DNA from: Lachnospiraceae bacterium UBA935
Lineage (GTDB): Bacteria; Bacillota; Clostridia; Lachnospirales; Lachnospiraceae
Reading direction: 5' to 3'
NCBI GenBank assembly: GCA_002293525.1
Contig: DBDJ01000018.1
Coordinates: 564-64,563, forward strand
DNA length: 64,000 nt
Of the stretch, positions 1 through 8,166 are shown piece after piece. The stretch's first letter is position 1, and the number at the start of each line of letters is the position of its first letter. The translations under genes were made by a program, and so were the position numbers. Under the pieces are notes generated by a model. The model was not told where the DNA came from and did not search any database. It saw nothing but the letters and a program-made list of their open reading frames with translations.

Positions 1-921
1 TTGCTTTATTACTTTTACTTATTAGATGAATGGGCGATTCTGCCGTCCTTGATTTTCATGGGCGTCGGTGCCATGACCGATTTCGGGCCCCTGATAGCCA
101 ATCCCCGTAGCTTTTTACTGGGAGCCGCCGCCCAGTTCGGTATTTTTGCGGCTTATTTCGGTGCCATCTTGCTGGACTTTAATGACAGGGCAGCCGCCGC
201 AATTTCCATTATCGGCGGAGCCGACGGACCGACTTCCATCTTTCTGGCCTCCAAGCTGGGTCAGACCGCTTTGCTCGGCCCGATTGCGGTAGCGGCATAT
301 TCCTATATGTCACTGGTTCCCATTATTCAGCCGCCGATCATGAAGCTGTTTACGACCAAAAGAGAAAAACTCATCAGGATGGAACAGTTACGTCCCGTAT
401 CCAAGCTTGAGCGCATCCTGTTCCCGATCATAGTAACCATCGTGGTATGCCTGATCCTGCCGACCACAGCCCCCCTGGTCGGGATGCTGATGCTGGGCAA
501 TCTGTTCCGTGAATCAGGCGTGGTCAGACAGCTTACCGACACCGCATCCAACGCCCTGATGTATATCGTGGTCATCCTGCTAGGTACTTCCGTAGGAGCC
601 ACCACCAGCGCGGAAGCCTTCTTGAACCTGGATACCTTAAAAATAGTCGGCCTGGGCCTGGTTGCCTTTGCCTTCGGAACATTGGCCGGTGTCTTGTTCG
701 GCAAGTTGATGTGCTTACTAACCAACGGGAAAGTCAACCCTCTGATCGGCTCCGCTGGCGTATCGGCAGTCCCGATGGCCGCCCGGGTTTCTCAGAAGGT
801 AGGAGCCCAATACGATCCCACCAACTTCCTGCTCATGCATGCCATGGGTCCTAACGTAGCAGGTGTTATTGGAACAGCAGTCGTAGCCGGAACCTTCATG
901 GCCGTATTCGGGGTATTCTGA
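1..921 (+). CDS. oadB: Na+-translocating decarboxylase, beta subunit (5'-truncated)
   Basis: This is the membrane subunit that couples decarboxylation of a carboxybiotin intermediate to Na+ export. The frame is open at the window edge, so roughly the first 70-120 residues are missing. What remains is strongly hydrophobic with many membrane segments. Residues known to matter in Klebsiella OadB are visible: the Asp in GGADGPTS, the Tyr in AYSYMSLVP, and the Asn, Gly, Ser and Arg of NPLIGSAGVSAVPMAAR. The gene for the carboxyltransferase alpha subunit follows 234 bp downstream on the same strand, which supports an oxaloacetate-type decarboxylase. Substrate (oxaloacetate, methylmalonyl-CoA or glutaconyl-CoA) cannot be fixed from beta alone; the neighbour favours oxaloacetate. 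The gamma subunit and biotin carrier would be expected upstream, outside the window. Confidence 0.9.
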   Translation: MLYYFYLLDEWAILPSLIFMGVGAMTDFGPLIANPRSFLLGAAAQFGIFAAYFGAILLDFNDRAAAAISIIGGADGPTSIFLASKLGQTALLGPIAVAAYSYMSLVPIIQPPIMKLFTTKREKLIRMEQLRPVSKLERILFPIIVTIVVCLILPTTAPLVGMLMLGNLFRESGVVRQLTDTASNALMYIVVILLGTSVGATTSAEAFLNLDTLKIVGLGLVAFAFGTLAGVLFGKLMCLLTNGKVNPLIGSAGVSAVPMAARVSQKVGAQYDPTNFLLMHAMGPNVAGVIGTAVVAGTFMAVFGVF

Positions 922-969
922 TCATTGAATATGCACTGTAGCCGGAAGACGAAAAGCAAGATAAACAAA

Positions 970-1007
970 AGATTCTTAAAATAGATTCTTAAAAAAGATT
1001 CTTAAAA
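970..1007 (+). repeat. Three direct repeats in the oadB-oadA gap
   Basis: The 12-mer AGATTCTTAAAA occurs at 970-981, 983-994 and 996-1007, separated by single bases. It lies in the 234-bp gap between the beta and alpha decarboxylase genes. It could be an array of binding sites or simple slippage; nothing else in this AT-rich gap was recognised apart from a TATAAT at 1021-1026 that has no convincing -35. Confidence 0.6.
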
Positions 1008-1155
1008 TAAATGTTTGATTTATAATGAAACGCTTGTGAATAAGATAACTGAGTATTAGGATGGTTAAGTAAAATCACAGCAAAATCAAATAATTATATA
1101 TCTATATATATCAAGGTAACAGCAATAGAAGATAATTAAGTCAGGAGGAATAGAA

Positions 1156-2568
1156 ATGTCAGAACAGGTAAAAAAACCAATCGGAATCACGGAAACCATT
1201 CTTCGTGATGCGCATCAGTCCCTGATCGCCACCAGAATGCCCACCGATTACATGCTTCCGATCCTGGATAAGATGGACAAAGTCGGTTATCACTCCGTGG
1301 AATGCTGGGGCGGTGCCACCTTTGACGCTTCCTTGCGCTTCTTGAAAGAAGATCCGTGGGACAGGCTCAGAAAAATAAAAGCAGGACTGAAAAACACCAA
1401 ATTACAGATGTTATTCCGTGGCCAGAACATCCTTGGCTACCGTCACTATGCCGATGACGTGGTAACCTATTTCGTACAGAAATCCATTGCCAACGGTATC
1501 GATATCATCCGTATTTTTGACTGCTTTAACGACCTTCGAAACCTTGAGTGTGCGGTAACAGCCGCCAATAAAGAAAAAGGCCATGCCCAGGTAGCTCTTT
1601 CCTACACCTTAGGCGATGCCTATACCATGGACTACTGGATGAAGATGTCCAAAGAAATCGAAGCCATGGGTGCCAACTCCATCTGCATCAAAGACATGGC
1701 CGGCCTGCTTCTTCCTTATAAGGCCACCGAACTGATCACCGCCATGAAGAGCGCGACCGATCTGCCGATCCAGCTTCATACCCATTACACCTCGGGTGTT
1801 GCCGGCATGACCTACATGAAAGCCATTGAAGCCGGTGCCAGCGTCATCGACTGCGCGATGTCACCTCTCGCCATGGGCACTTCCCAGCCGGCCACCGAAG
1901 TCATGGTGGAAACCTTCAAGGATACCCCTTACGACACCGGCTACGATCAGAATCTCCTTGCCGAGATCGCCGATTATTTCCGTCCTTTCCGCGATGAATG
2001 CCTGGCCAACGGCCTGCTCAATCCCAAAGTCATGGGCGTTGATATCAAGACCCTGTTATATCAGGTTCCCGGCGGCATGCTTTCCAACATGGTCAGCCAG
2101 CTGAAAGAGCAGAATGCCGAAGACAAATACTACGAAGTACTTCAGGAGATTCCCCGAGTCCGTCAGGATCTTGGCGAACCCCCGCTGGTAACCCCGTCAT
2201 CTCAGATCGTCGGCACTCAGGCCGTATTTAACGTACTGATGGGCGAACGCTACAAGATGGCCACCAAAGAAACCCAGGACGTTCTCCATGGCAAGTACGG
2301 ACAGACCATCAAACCCTTTGATGCCGAAGTCCAGAAAAAAGTTATCGGCGATGATGTCCCGATCACTTGCCGCCCGGCTGATTTGATCCCCAATGAGCTG
2401 GAGAAGATCGAATCCGAAATGAAAGAATGGAAACAGCAGGATGAAGACGTGCTTTCCTACGCCCTCTTCCCTCAGGTAGCCATCGACTTCTTCAAATACC
2501 GCCAGGCCCAGCAGGAAAAAGTGGATATGACCCAGGCCGATACCCAGAATGCGGCATATCCCGTGTAA
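1156..2568 (+). CDS. oadA: Oxaloacetate decarboxylase alpha / pyruvate carboxylase subunit B, carboxyltransferase only
   Basis: It transfers the carboxyl group of oxaloacetate to biotin (or the reverse). The HMGL-like TIM barrel starts with the ETILRDAHQS metal/substrate motif at about residue 13, contains the RIFDCFND strand, the carbamylated-lysine motif CIKDMAG and the metal ligand pair in QLHTHYTSG. A conserved PYC/OADA domain follows to about residue 455. At 470 residues it stops before the usual C-terminal biotinyl domain: no MKM biotinylation motif is present, so a separate biotin carrier is required. A good SD (AGGAGG, 1143-1148) fixes the ATG at 1156. A terminator follows directly. 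With oadB it forms most of a sodium pump linking pyruvate metabolism to ion gradients. Confidence 0.9.
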   Translation: MSEQVKKPIGITETILRDAHQSLIATRMPTDYMLPILDKMDKVGYHSVECWGGATFDASLRFLKEDPWDRLRKIKAGLKNTKLQMLFRGQNILGYRHYADDVVTYFVQKSIANGIDIIRIFDCFNDLRNLECAVTAANKEKGHAQVALSYTLGDAYTMDYWMKMSKEIEAMGANSICIKDMAGLLLPYKATELITAMKSATDLPIQLHTHYTSGVAGMTYMKAIEAGASVIDCAMSPLAMGTSQPATEVMVETFKDTPYDTGYDQNLLAEIADYFRPFRDECLANGLLNPKVMGVDIKTLLYQVPGGMLSNMVSQLKEQNAEDKYYEVLQEIPRVRQDLGEPPLVTPSSQIVGTQAVFNVLMGERYKMATKETQDVLHGKYGQTIKPFDAEVQKKVIGDDVPITCRPADLIPNELEKIESEMKEWKQQDEDVLSYALFPQVAIDFFKYRQAQQEKVDMTQADTQNAAYPV

Positions 2569-2596
2569 GTCAAATTATAAACTCAACTCTAAAGCG

Positions 2597-2646
2597 AAAC
2601 GTCCGTAATTATCAGCCTAAGCCTGCAGTTACGGGCGTTTTTTCTT
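2597..2646 (+). terminator. Rho-independent terminator after oadA
   Basis: A 14-bp stem (2597-2610 pairing with 2627-2640, AAACGTCCGTAATT / AGTTACGGGCGTTT with wobble pairs) is followed by a run of T to 2643. Confidence 0.85.
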
Positions 2647-2779
2647 AACTAGATATTTATTGTTTAAACTATTCGTAATGTAAATGTTTAATAATAAATT
2701 ATTGTATAAAATAAAACTAATTAATAAATACATAAGAAGATTTTGTTAAAAGATTATTTGATGTATATTTTAAAGTCGT

Positions 2780-2808
2780 TTGACATTTGTTATGATTTGT
2801 TATAATAT
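2780..2808 (+). promoter_or_regulatory. Sigma-70-type promoter ahead of the lipoprotein locus
   Basis: TTGACA (2780-2785) is followed after 17 bp by TAATAT (2803-2808); TATAAT at 2801-2806 is an alternative with a 15-bp spacer. It sits in the AT-rich gap of about 350 bp after the oadA terminator and points at the small-gene patch. Confidence 0.55.
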
Positions 2809-2868
2809 TTGATATGTCCTTTGAAATATTTAATATACTACCATGGTAGAAAACAGGGGGTGATTCCA

Positions 2869-2880
2869 ATGGAATTTTGA
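2869..2880 (+). other. Minimal open reading frame (MEF-stop) behind a very strong SD
   Basis: AGGGGGTGA (2855-2863) is almost the full complement of the 16S 3' end and stands at normal spacing before ATG GAA TTT TGA. Only three codons are read. It may be a leader that sets ribosome load on the next gene, or the leftover start of a deleted gene. Confidence 0.4.
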
Positions 2881-2924
2881 ATAGTGATAAATACATATAA
2901 TTTTGATGGGAATGGGTAAATGAA

Positions 2925-3403
2925 ATGACGCAAAAGTTAAACAAGATTATTCTTCAATTGGTTTTATTATATTTCTCTGCTAGTGTAACATCATGTAATT
3001 ATTCGGACACTAATACACAAAAAAATAAGATTTTTGGAGATACTAATCAATTGTTTTTAATTGAAAGTGCTGTTGTTTTTTTTTGTGTAGAGGATGGGTT
3101 TGTTTTGGCAGAGAAACTTGTGCCAACTGTAATTCTTTTTTGCCGATTTTAACCGATATTATTCAAGATGAAAAAGTTCAAATGAACTATTTTGATACTG
3201 GTTATTTTAGAGAAAATGATTTGTTGTCGGAAACTGAGTTACAGACGATCTTTACCGATTATCAAATAACATCTGTCCCGATGATAATAGTATTACGCAA
3301 AGGTCAATTGTATGATAGCTTTAGACCAAATTTTAACGAAGAAAGAGATAATACAATCGAGATAAGGGAAAATATTAAATTATTTATTGAGCAGTATAAC
3401 TAA
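2925..3403 (+). pseudogene. Thioredoxin-fold lipoprotein split by a frameshift at a T9 tract
   Basis: The first frame (2925-3152) begins with a lipoprotein-like signal, MTQKLNKIILQ, a hydrophobic stretch and the lipobox-like VTSC at about residues 21-24. The second frame, offset by -1, carries the thioredoxin-like core: FGRETCANCNSF (a CxxC redox motif) followed near residue 72 by the cis-Pro-like SVPMIIV. The frames join at nine Ts (3076-3084): one extra T, or a -1 slip, would give one protein of about 158 residues. It resembles periplasm-side thioredoxin-like proteins, including bacteriocin accessory proteins, but I cannot assign a substrate. It may be broken, phase-variable or read by programmed slippage. 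AT content is higher than in the flanking housekeeping genes. Confidence 0.65.
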
Positions 3404-3439
3404 AATACTGACATAATATTGTGGAAAGGATATCAAAAA

Positions 3440-3739
3440 ATGAAAGTTATAAAGAAATTTTTTTGCGTTGTATTTGTTATGCTATTACTTATTAGCAATG
3501 CCTTTACAGTAAATGCATCCACTCAGATGATCGAATTCGAATATTTAAAGTCAGCAATTGCCATGGTTGATGCAGTGCCTGCTGATGAAATTAATCAATA
3601 CATTGAGGATAATCGGGCAACTTGTGTAGCATCTTGTAAACTGACCTTAGTGTTCCTTAGTATCCCCACAGATTATAAAGTAATGTGCGGACACGGATGT
3701 CCGCACAAGTCAGCATGCGCCAAGGATGGCGCTTGCTGA
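3440..3739 (+). CDS. Small secreted peptide of unknown function, 3' end supplied by a palindromic element
   Basis: I choose ATG 3440 rather than the TTG at 3419 because GGAAAGGA (3422-3429) is at good spacing. The product starts with a clear signal peptide (MKVIKKFF, a hydrophobic core, then a cut near FTVNAS), followed by a short acidic segment and TCVASC. From about position 3645 the reading frame runs into an inverted-repeat element, and the last 32 or so residues, including the Cys/His-rich end CGHGCPHKSACAKDGAC, are encoded by the hairpins of that element. The natural C terminus has therefore probably been replaced. With the thioredoxin-like lipoprotein upstream it could be a secreted disulfide peptide and its oxidoreductase; this is inference. 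No family was recognised. Confidence 0.5.
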   Translation: MKVIKKFFCVVFVMLLLISNAFTVNASTQMIEFEYLKSAIAMVDAVPADEINQYIEDNRATCVASCKLTLVFLSIPTDYKVMCGHGCPHKSACAKDGAC

Positions 3740-3789
3740 CGTTTACGGGAGTTACGACAATGTTCAGGGGATACTTAGGAACACTTAGG
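3645..3789. repeat. MITE/REP-like palindromic element with two internal hairpins
   Basis: Outer arms of 23 bp, 3645-3667 and 3767-3789, are inverted copies of each other (21/23 match; core AGTGTTCCT-AGTATCCCC). Inside lie a perfect 10-bp hairpin (3684-3707, TGTGCGGACA with loop CGGA) and a 13-bp hairpin with one mismatch (3709-3740, GTCAGCATGCGCC with loop AAGGAT). No transposase is encoded. Its GC-rich hairpins contrast with the AT-rich surroundings, which suggests insertion into the end of the small secreted-peptide gene. Confidence 0.65.
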
Positions 3790-3977
3790 CCACGGACACA
3801 TGAACCAAAGTCAGCAGTCCGTCTGTGCCTATATCCGCCCACACCCTAGAGTGAGCCCCCAAATTTTACCCCCAATTTCCCTCTTGTCCTTGTAAAATCC
3901 TCAAAAGTATGATATATTTCCATTGATAACAGGTGTTCGCATTCCCAAGCACCCACATTCTGCAGAGGATAAACCAC

Positions 3978-6521
3978 ATGAAATCATTATCAGCCAAGAT
4001 TAAAACCAACCGCAGCCTGCTTTTCCAGCTACTATTCACCGGCCTCACCTTCATCATCATGGCCGTAGTCAGCTACATCTTCATGAGCGCCATCGTCCGC
4101 GACAACCTCGAACGGGGCGTCCTGGGCGTCATGAATTCCACCCAGGCACGCATTCTGACAAGCCAGGAAGCATTCGAATCCACCCTAAGCAGTTTCGCTG
4201 CCGCGACCACCACCATCCTCTCAGAAAACGGCACCGAAGAACCCCTGTCAAGCTACATCGACAGCACCTCCCAGTTCATGTACCTGGACGGCAGCACCGA
4301 CTCCGGCATCATGGAACTATACGGTTATTTTGAAACCCTCCCTGGCGGCCCGGTCATGATCCGCCCCGATACTTCCCCAGTTCCCGGCGAATCCGTCCCG
4401 ACGTCGCAGGAATGGTATGCCCCAGCCATAGCAGCAGAAGGACAGATCATCCAGACGATCCCCCATCTGGTAGACGGCAGCTGCCGCTATACCTTTGCGC
4501 AAAGCATCCACGACAGCCAAGGCCAGCTTCTCGGCATCGTATGCCTCGACGTGCAGATTGACGTCCTCAGCAGTGCCATCGTTGAAATGGCCTTAAACCA
4601 AGGCGGATACGGGATGCTGATCAGTCAGGACGAGATCGTCATCGCACATCCGAACGCCGCTTCAGTCGGCCTGCGGGCAGATGACCCGACATTTCCGCCC
4701 TCGATGTTCCTTGAGGAATTCCGCGCCGGCCTAGATGTCATGGAAAGATCCATGAACGATTATAAGGGCAATAAAGCCGTAGCCTTTTTCCGCCGCCTTC
4801 CCAATGGCTGGTACCAGGGCCTGGTCATGCCGGAAGCCGAATACTATCAAAGCATGTCCACCATGGCCTTAATCTTCACGATCCTTTCCATCATATTCGC
4901 CATCGTCCTCATCGGCATCCTGATCCGCATAGATAACCGGCGGGCCCGTTCCGATGCCGAGAGCCAGCGCAAGAGCATCTTCTTAGCCAATATGAGCCAT
5001 GAGATCCGTACCCCCATCAATGCCATCGTAGGCATGACAGCCATCGGAAAAGCTTCGGGCAATTCCGACCGCAAGGACTATTGCTTCGAAAAAATTGACG
5101 ATGCCTCCCGGCACTTGCTGGGTGTTATCAACGACATTCTGGATATATCCAAGATCGAAGCCAATAAAATCGAACTCTCATCCCGCGAGTTTAACTTTGA
5201 GAAAATGCTTCAGGATGTCGTCAACGTCATCAACTACCGTGTTGATGAAAAGAGCCAGAAGCTGACTGTATACATCGACAAGGCCATTCCCAAGAACCTG
5301 ATTGCCGATGACCAAAGGTATGCGCAAGTAGTCACCAATCTGCTCAGCAATGCCGTCAAGTTCACCCCGGATAAAGGCCATATCGGCCTGCACGCAACTT
5401 TCATCGGCGAGGAGAAAGGTGACTGTATCATCAAGATCGAGGTGAGCGACACCGGCATTGGCATCTATCCCGAACACCGTTCCCGCCTTTTCACCTCCTT
5501 CCAGCAGGCAGAGTCCTCTACTTCGCGCCGTTTTGGCGGAACCGGCCTGGGCCTGGTGATATCCAAAAGCATCGTGGAGCTGATGGGCGGCGAGATATGG
5601 TACGACTCGGTTCCCGGTGAGGGGTCAGTGTTTTCCTTTACCGTGAAAGCACGCCGTGGCGAAGAAGCGCAGACCGGCCTGGGTTACCAATTCATGAACT
5701 GGGGTAATATCCGGATCATGGCGGTGGATGACGAACCGGATGTCCTGGAATATTTTACAGAGATCCTGTCCGGTTCCGGCGCAAACTGCGACGTTGCCAT
5801 CAGTGCCAAAGAAGCGATGAGCCTGATCGAACGGAAGGGTGCCTACAATATTTACTTTATTGACTTAAAGATGCCGGAAGTGGACGGTATTGAGCTGACC
5901 AGACAGATCCGGGACCAGGAAAAAACACCAGGTTCTTCTATCGTGATCATGATCTCCTCGGCCGATCTGAGCCCGATCGAGCAGGAAGCAAAACGCGCCG
6001 GAGTGAACAAATTCCTCTTAAAACCGCTCTTTCCTTCCTCGATTAACGACGTGATCCGTGAATGCATCGGTATGGTAAACGACCGTTTTGAAGAAGACGT
6101 GATCCCCGATGTAAACGGCATTTTCCAAGACCGCTGGATCTTACTGGCCGAGGACATGGAGATTAACCGGGAAATCGTACAGTCCCTTCTGGAAGAAACC
6201 GAAGTCAATATCGACTGTGCCACCAACGGAATGGAAGCAGTAAGGATGTTTATGAAATCACCGGACAAATATGACATGATCTTTATGGACATCCAGATGC
6301 CGGAGATGGACGGGCTTGAAGCCGCAAGGCAGATCCGGGCGCTGAACATCCCGGAAGCGAAGACGATTCCCATCGTCGCCATGACAGCCAATGTATTTAA
6401 AGAAGATATTGAGAGCAGCATCGCGGCCGGCATGGACGGCCATCTGGGCAAACCTACGGAATTCCGCGATATACTGGAAGTGACATGCAGATATTTAGGC
6501 GTGCCGATCAAGAATCTCTAA
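3978..6521 (+). CDS. Membrane hybrid histidine kinase (Cache sensor, kinase core, two receivers)
   Basis: It senses an extracellular signal and phosphorylates internal receivers. ATG 3978 is preferred over 3933 because GAGG (3965-3968) precedes it at 9 bp. Order: TM helix at about residues 15-37, an extracytoplasmic Cache-type domain to about 290, second TM helix (about 297-320), HisKA with the phospho-acceptor His in NMSHEIRTPINA, HATPase with N box NLLSNAVKF, DTGIGI and GGTGLGL boxes, REC1 (VDDEP, phospho-Asp in FIDLKMPEVDG) and REC2 (AEDME, phospho-Asp in FMDIQMPEMDG, Lys in GKPTEF). No Hpt or DNA-binding output is present, so phosphate must pass to another protein. No response regulator is adjacent; the nearest gene downstream is a TetR regulator. 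All catalytic residues appear intact. Confidence 0.9.
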   Translation: MKSLSAKIKTNRSLLFQLLFTGLTFIIMAVVSYIFMSAIVRDNLERGVLGVMNSTQARILTSQEAFESTLSSFAAATTTILSENGTEEPLSSYIDSTSQFMYLDGSTDSGIMELYGYFETLPGGPVMIRPDTSPVPGESVPTSQEWYAPAIAAEGQIIQTIPHLVDGSCRYTFAQSIHDSQGQLLGIVCLDVQIDVLSSAIVEMALNQGGYGMLISQDEIVIAHPNAASVGLRADDPTFPPSMFLEEFRAGLDVMERSMNDYKGNKAVAFFRRLPNGWYQGLVMPEAEYYQSMSTMALIFTILSIIFAIVLIGILIRIDNRRARSDAESQRKSIFLANMSHEIRTPINAIVGMTAIGKASGNSDRKDYCFEKIDDASRHLLGVINDILDISKIEANKIELSSREFNFEKMLQDVVNVINYRVDEKSQKLTVYIDKAIPKNLIADDQRYAQVVTNLLSNAVKFTPDKGHIGLHATFIGEEKGDCIIKIEVSDTGIGIYPEHRSRLFTSFQQAESSTSRRFGGTGLGLVISKSIVELMGGEIWYDSVPGEGSVFSFTVKARRGEEAQTGLGYQFMNWGNIRIMAVDDEPDVLEYFTEILSGSGANCDVAISAKEAMSLIERKGAYNIYFIDLKMPEVDGIELTRQIRDQEKTPGSSIVIMISSADLSPIEQEAKRAGVNKFLLKPLFPSSINDVIRECIGMVNDRFEEDVIPDVNGIFQDRWILLAEDMEINREIVQSLLEETEVNIDCATNGMEAVRMFMKSPDKYDMIFMDIQMPEMDGLEAARQIRALNIPEAKTIPIVAMTANVFKEDIESSIAAGMDGHLGKPTEFRDILEVTCRYLGVPIKNL

Positions 6522-6600
6522 CATTTATCTTGTTCTAAACAGTGACTATAGAGGATGCAGTATTATTTTATTTGCGGTATTTTACTACGGAGGAAGAGAT

Positions 6601-7173
6601 ATGGCCAGGACGGAGTCAGTGACCAGAGAAGATATACTTAACACGGCATTTGCAATGGCCAGAGAGGAAGGGGCCGCCATGGTAACCGCCAGACGGCTGG
6701 CGGCAAGGGCCGGCTGTTCCACCCAGCCGGTGTTCCGGGTTTACAATAACATGGAAGAACTTATGGAAGAACTGTTCCATAAAGCGGCAGATTTTTTTGA
6801 AGAATTCCAGCTTTCTTATTCGCAGTCGTGCCGGCAGGCCTTTCCGCGGCAGTACCGTACCCCGTTCCTTAATCTGGGAATGGCTTATATCCAGTTTGCC
6901 GAAGCGGATAAACATTTATTTGAACTGCTTTTTTTGTCACCCAAACGATACGGCAAGACCCTCTACGATCTGGTAAACGGCCGGAAAGGGGTCATCGTCA
7001 AGGAAGTCGCCAAAGCTGCCGACAACGGCTGCCGTAATCCCGGCGGCTTATTTATGAAAATGTGGATCTTTATTCATGGTGCCGCCTGTATGGCCCTGAC
7101 TGGCGATTACGACCTGACGGCAGAAGAGACTGCGGACTTGCTGGAAGACTCATATAAAGCGTTCTCAGTATAA
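6601..7173 (+). CDS. TetR/AcrR-family transcriptional regulator
   Basis: A 190-residue regulator with an N-terminal TetR helix-turn-helix (about residues 8-55; ARRLAARAGCSTQPVFRVYNN is the recognition region) and a C-terminal ligand-binding helical domain of the TetR_C_33-like type seen in Firmicutes. The SD GGAGGAAGAG ends just before ATG 6601. It lies between the hybrid kinase and an RpiR-type regulator, all in the same direction; the gap to the next gene is about 60 bp, so the two regulators may be co-transcribed. The ligand and targets cannot be read from sequence. TetR proteins usually repress a nearby gene, but no efflux pump is adjacent. Confidence 0.85.
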   Translation: MARTESVTREDILNTAFAMAREEGAAMVTARRLAARAGCSTQPVFRVYNNMEELMEELFHKAADFFEEFQLSYSQSCRQAFPRQYRTPFLNLGMAYIQFAEADKHLFELLFLSPKRYGKTLYDLVNGRKGVIVKEVAKAADNGCRNPGGLFMKMWIFIHGAACMALTGDYDLTAEETADLLEDSYKAFSV

Positions 7174-7232
7174 GGCAACGACTTATGGGCGGGAAGCCCT
7201 ATGACATACCCCATGTTAGAGAAGGAAAGCGT

Positions 7233-8165
7233 ATGGATCAGCAGGAACATGATATTATTTCAAGGATGAATGATAAATTCACCCGGATGAGCAAAAGCCA
7301 TAAAGCAATCGCGGCATATATCGCCGACCACTATGAGCAGGCGGTATTTATGACGGCGGCCCGGCTTGGCGAGACCGTAGGGGTAAGCGAATCCACCGTA
7401 GTCCGTTTTGCTACCGGGATCGGCTATGAGGGTTATCCCGAGTTTCAGAAGGTACTGGAAGAATGGGTCAAAAACAAACTGAACAAAGTCCAGAAAATCG
7501 GTGCCAAATACGGCAAAAGCAGCCAGTCGGAGATCTTATCGGCCGTTCTCAATTCTGATATTGAGAAGATCCAGGATACGATCGTGAACCTGGATCCAGT
7601 TGCTTTTGAAGCGGCTGTGGACATCCTGCTTCAGGCCAAGGCTGTTTACATCGTCGGCATCAGGAGCTGTCAGCCGCTGGCGGAATTTTTGCATTTTTAC
7701 CTGAATATGATCAGAGGCAACGTGATTTTACTAAAAACAACAAGTGTTACTGAATTATTTGAACAGATGCTGCGGATCAGTGACAAGGATGCCATCATCG
7801 GCATCAGCTTCCCCAGATATTCCATGAGGACCCTGAAAGCAATCGAGTTTGCCAATGACAGAAATGCCAAGGTGATCACGATAACCGATACGATCCACTC
7901 GCCGATGAACCTCTATTCATCGTGTAACTTACTGGCCAGGAGCGACATGGTCTCCATCGTAGACTCGCTGGTCGCGCCCTTAAGTGTTATCAATGCCCTG
8001 GTCGTTGCGCTTTGCCTGAAGCGTCCCGACGAGGTCAAGGACAACCTTGAGACATTGGAAGCCGTATGGAATAATTATCAGGTTTACCTGAATGACGAAA
8101 TTAATTTTATCGACGAAGAAGCAGTGCTTGACTATCCCCTCAAGAAACCGCCTGAAAGTGAATGA
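7233..8165 (+). CDS. MurR/RpiR-family regulator (HTH plus SIS sugar-phosphate domain)
   Basis: The N-terminal HTH_6 domain (about residues 1-77, with LGETVGVSESTVVRFATGIGYEGYPEF split over the recognition helix) binds DNA, and the SIS domain (about 120-250; VYIVGIRSCQPLAEFL) binds a phosphorylated sugar such as an amino-sugar phosphate. ATG 7233 is chosen because AAGGAAA precedes it; the frame is open further upstream but without a SD. The stop at 8165 is 1 bp before the start of the next gene, so this gene is translationally close to the flavoprotein and starts a cluster running into cmk. Family members commonly control amino-sugar catabolism, which would fit the chitinase and hexosamine-kinase genes elsewhere in the window, but no such target is adjacent. 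Confidence 0.88.
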   Translation: MDQQEHDIISRMNDKFTRMSKSHKAIAAYIADHYEQAVFMTAARLGETVGVSESTVVRFATGIGYEGYPEFQKVLEEWVKNKLNKVQKIGAKYGKSSQSEILSAVLNSDIEKIQDTIVNLDPVAFEAAVDILLQAKAVYIVGIRSCQPLAEFLHFYLNMIRGNVILLKTTSVTELFEQMLRISDKDAIIGISFPRYSMRTLKAIEFANDRNAKVITITDTIHSPMNLYSSCNLLARSDMVSIVDSLVAPLSVINALVVALCLKRPDEVKDNLETLEAVWNNYQVYLNDEINFIDEEAVLDYPLKKPPESE

Positions 8166-8166
8166 T

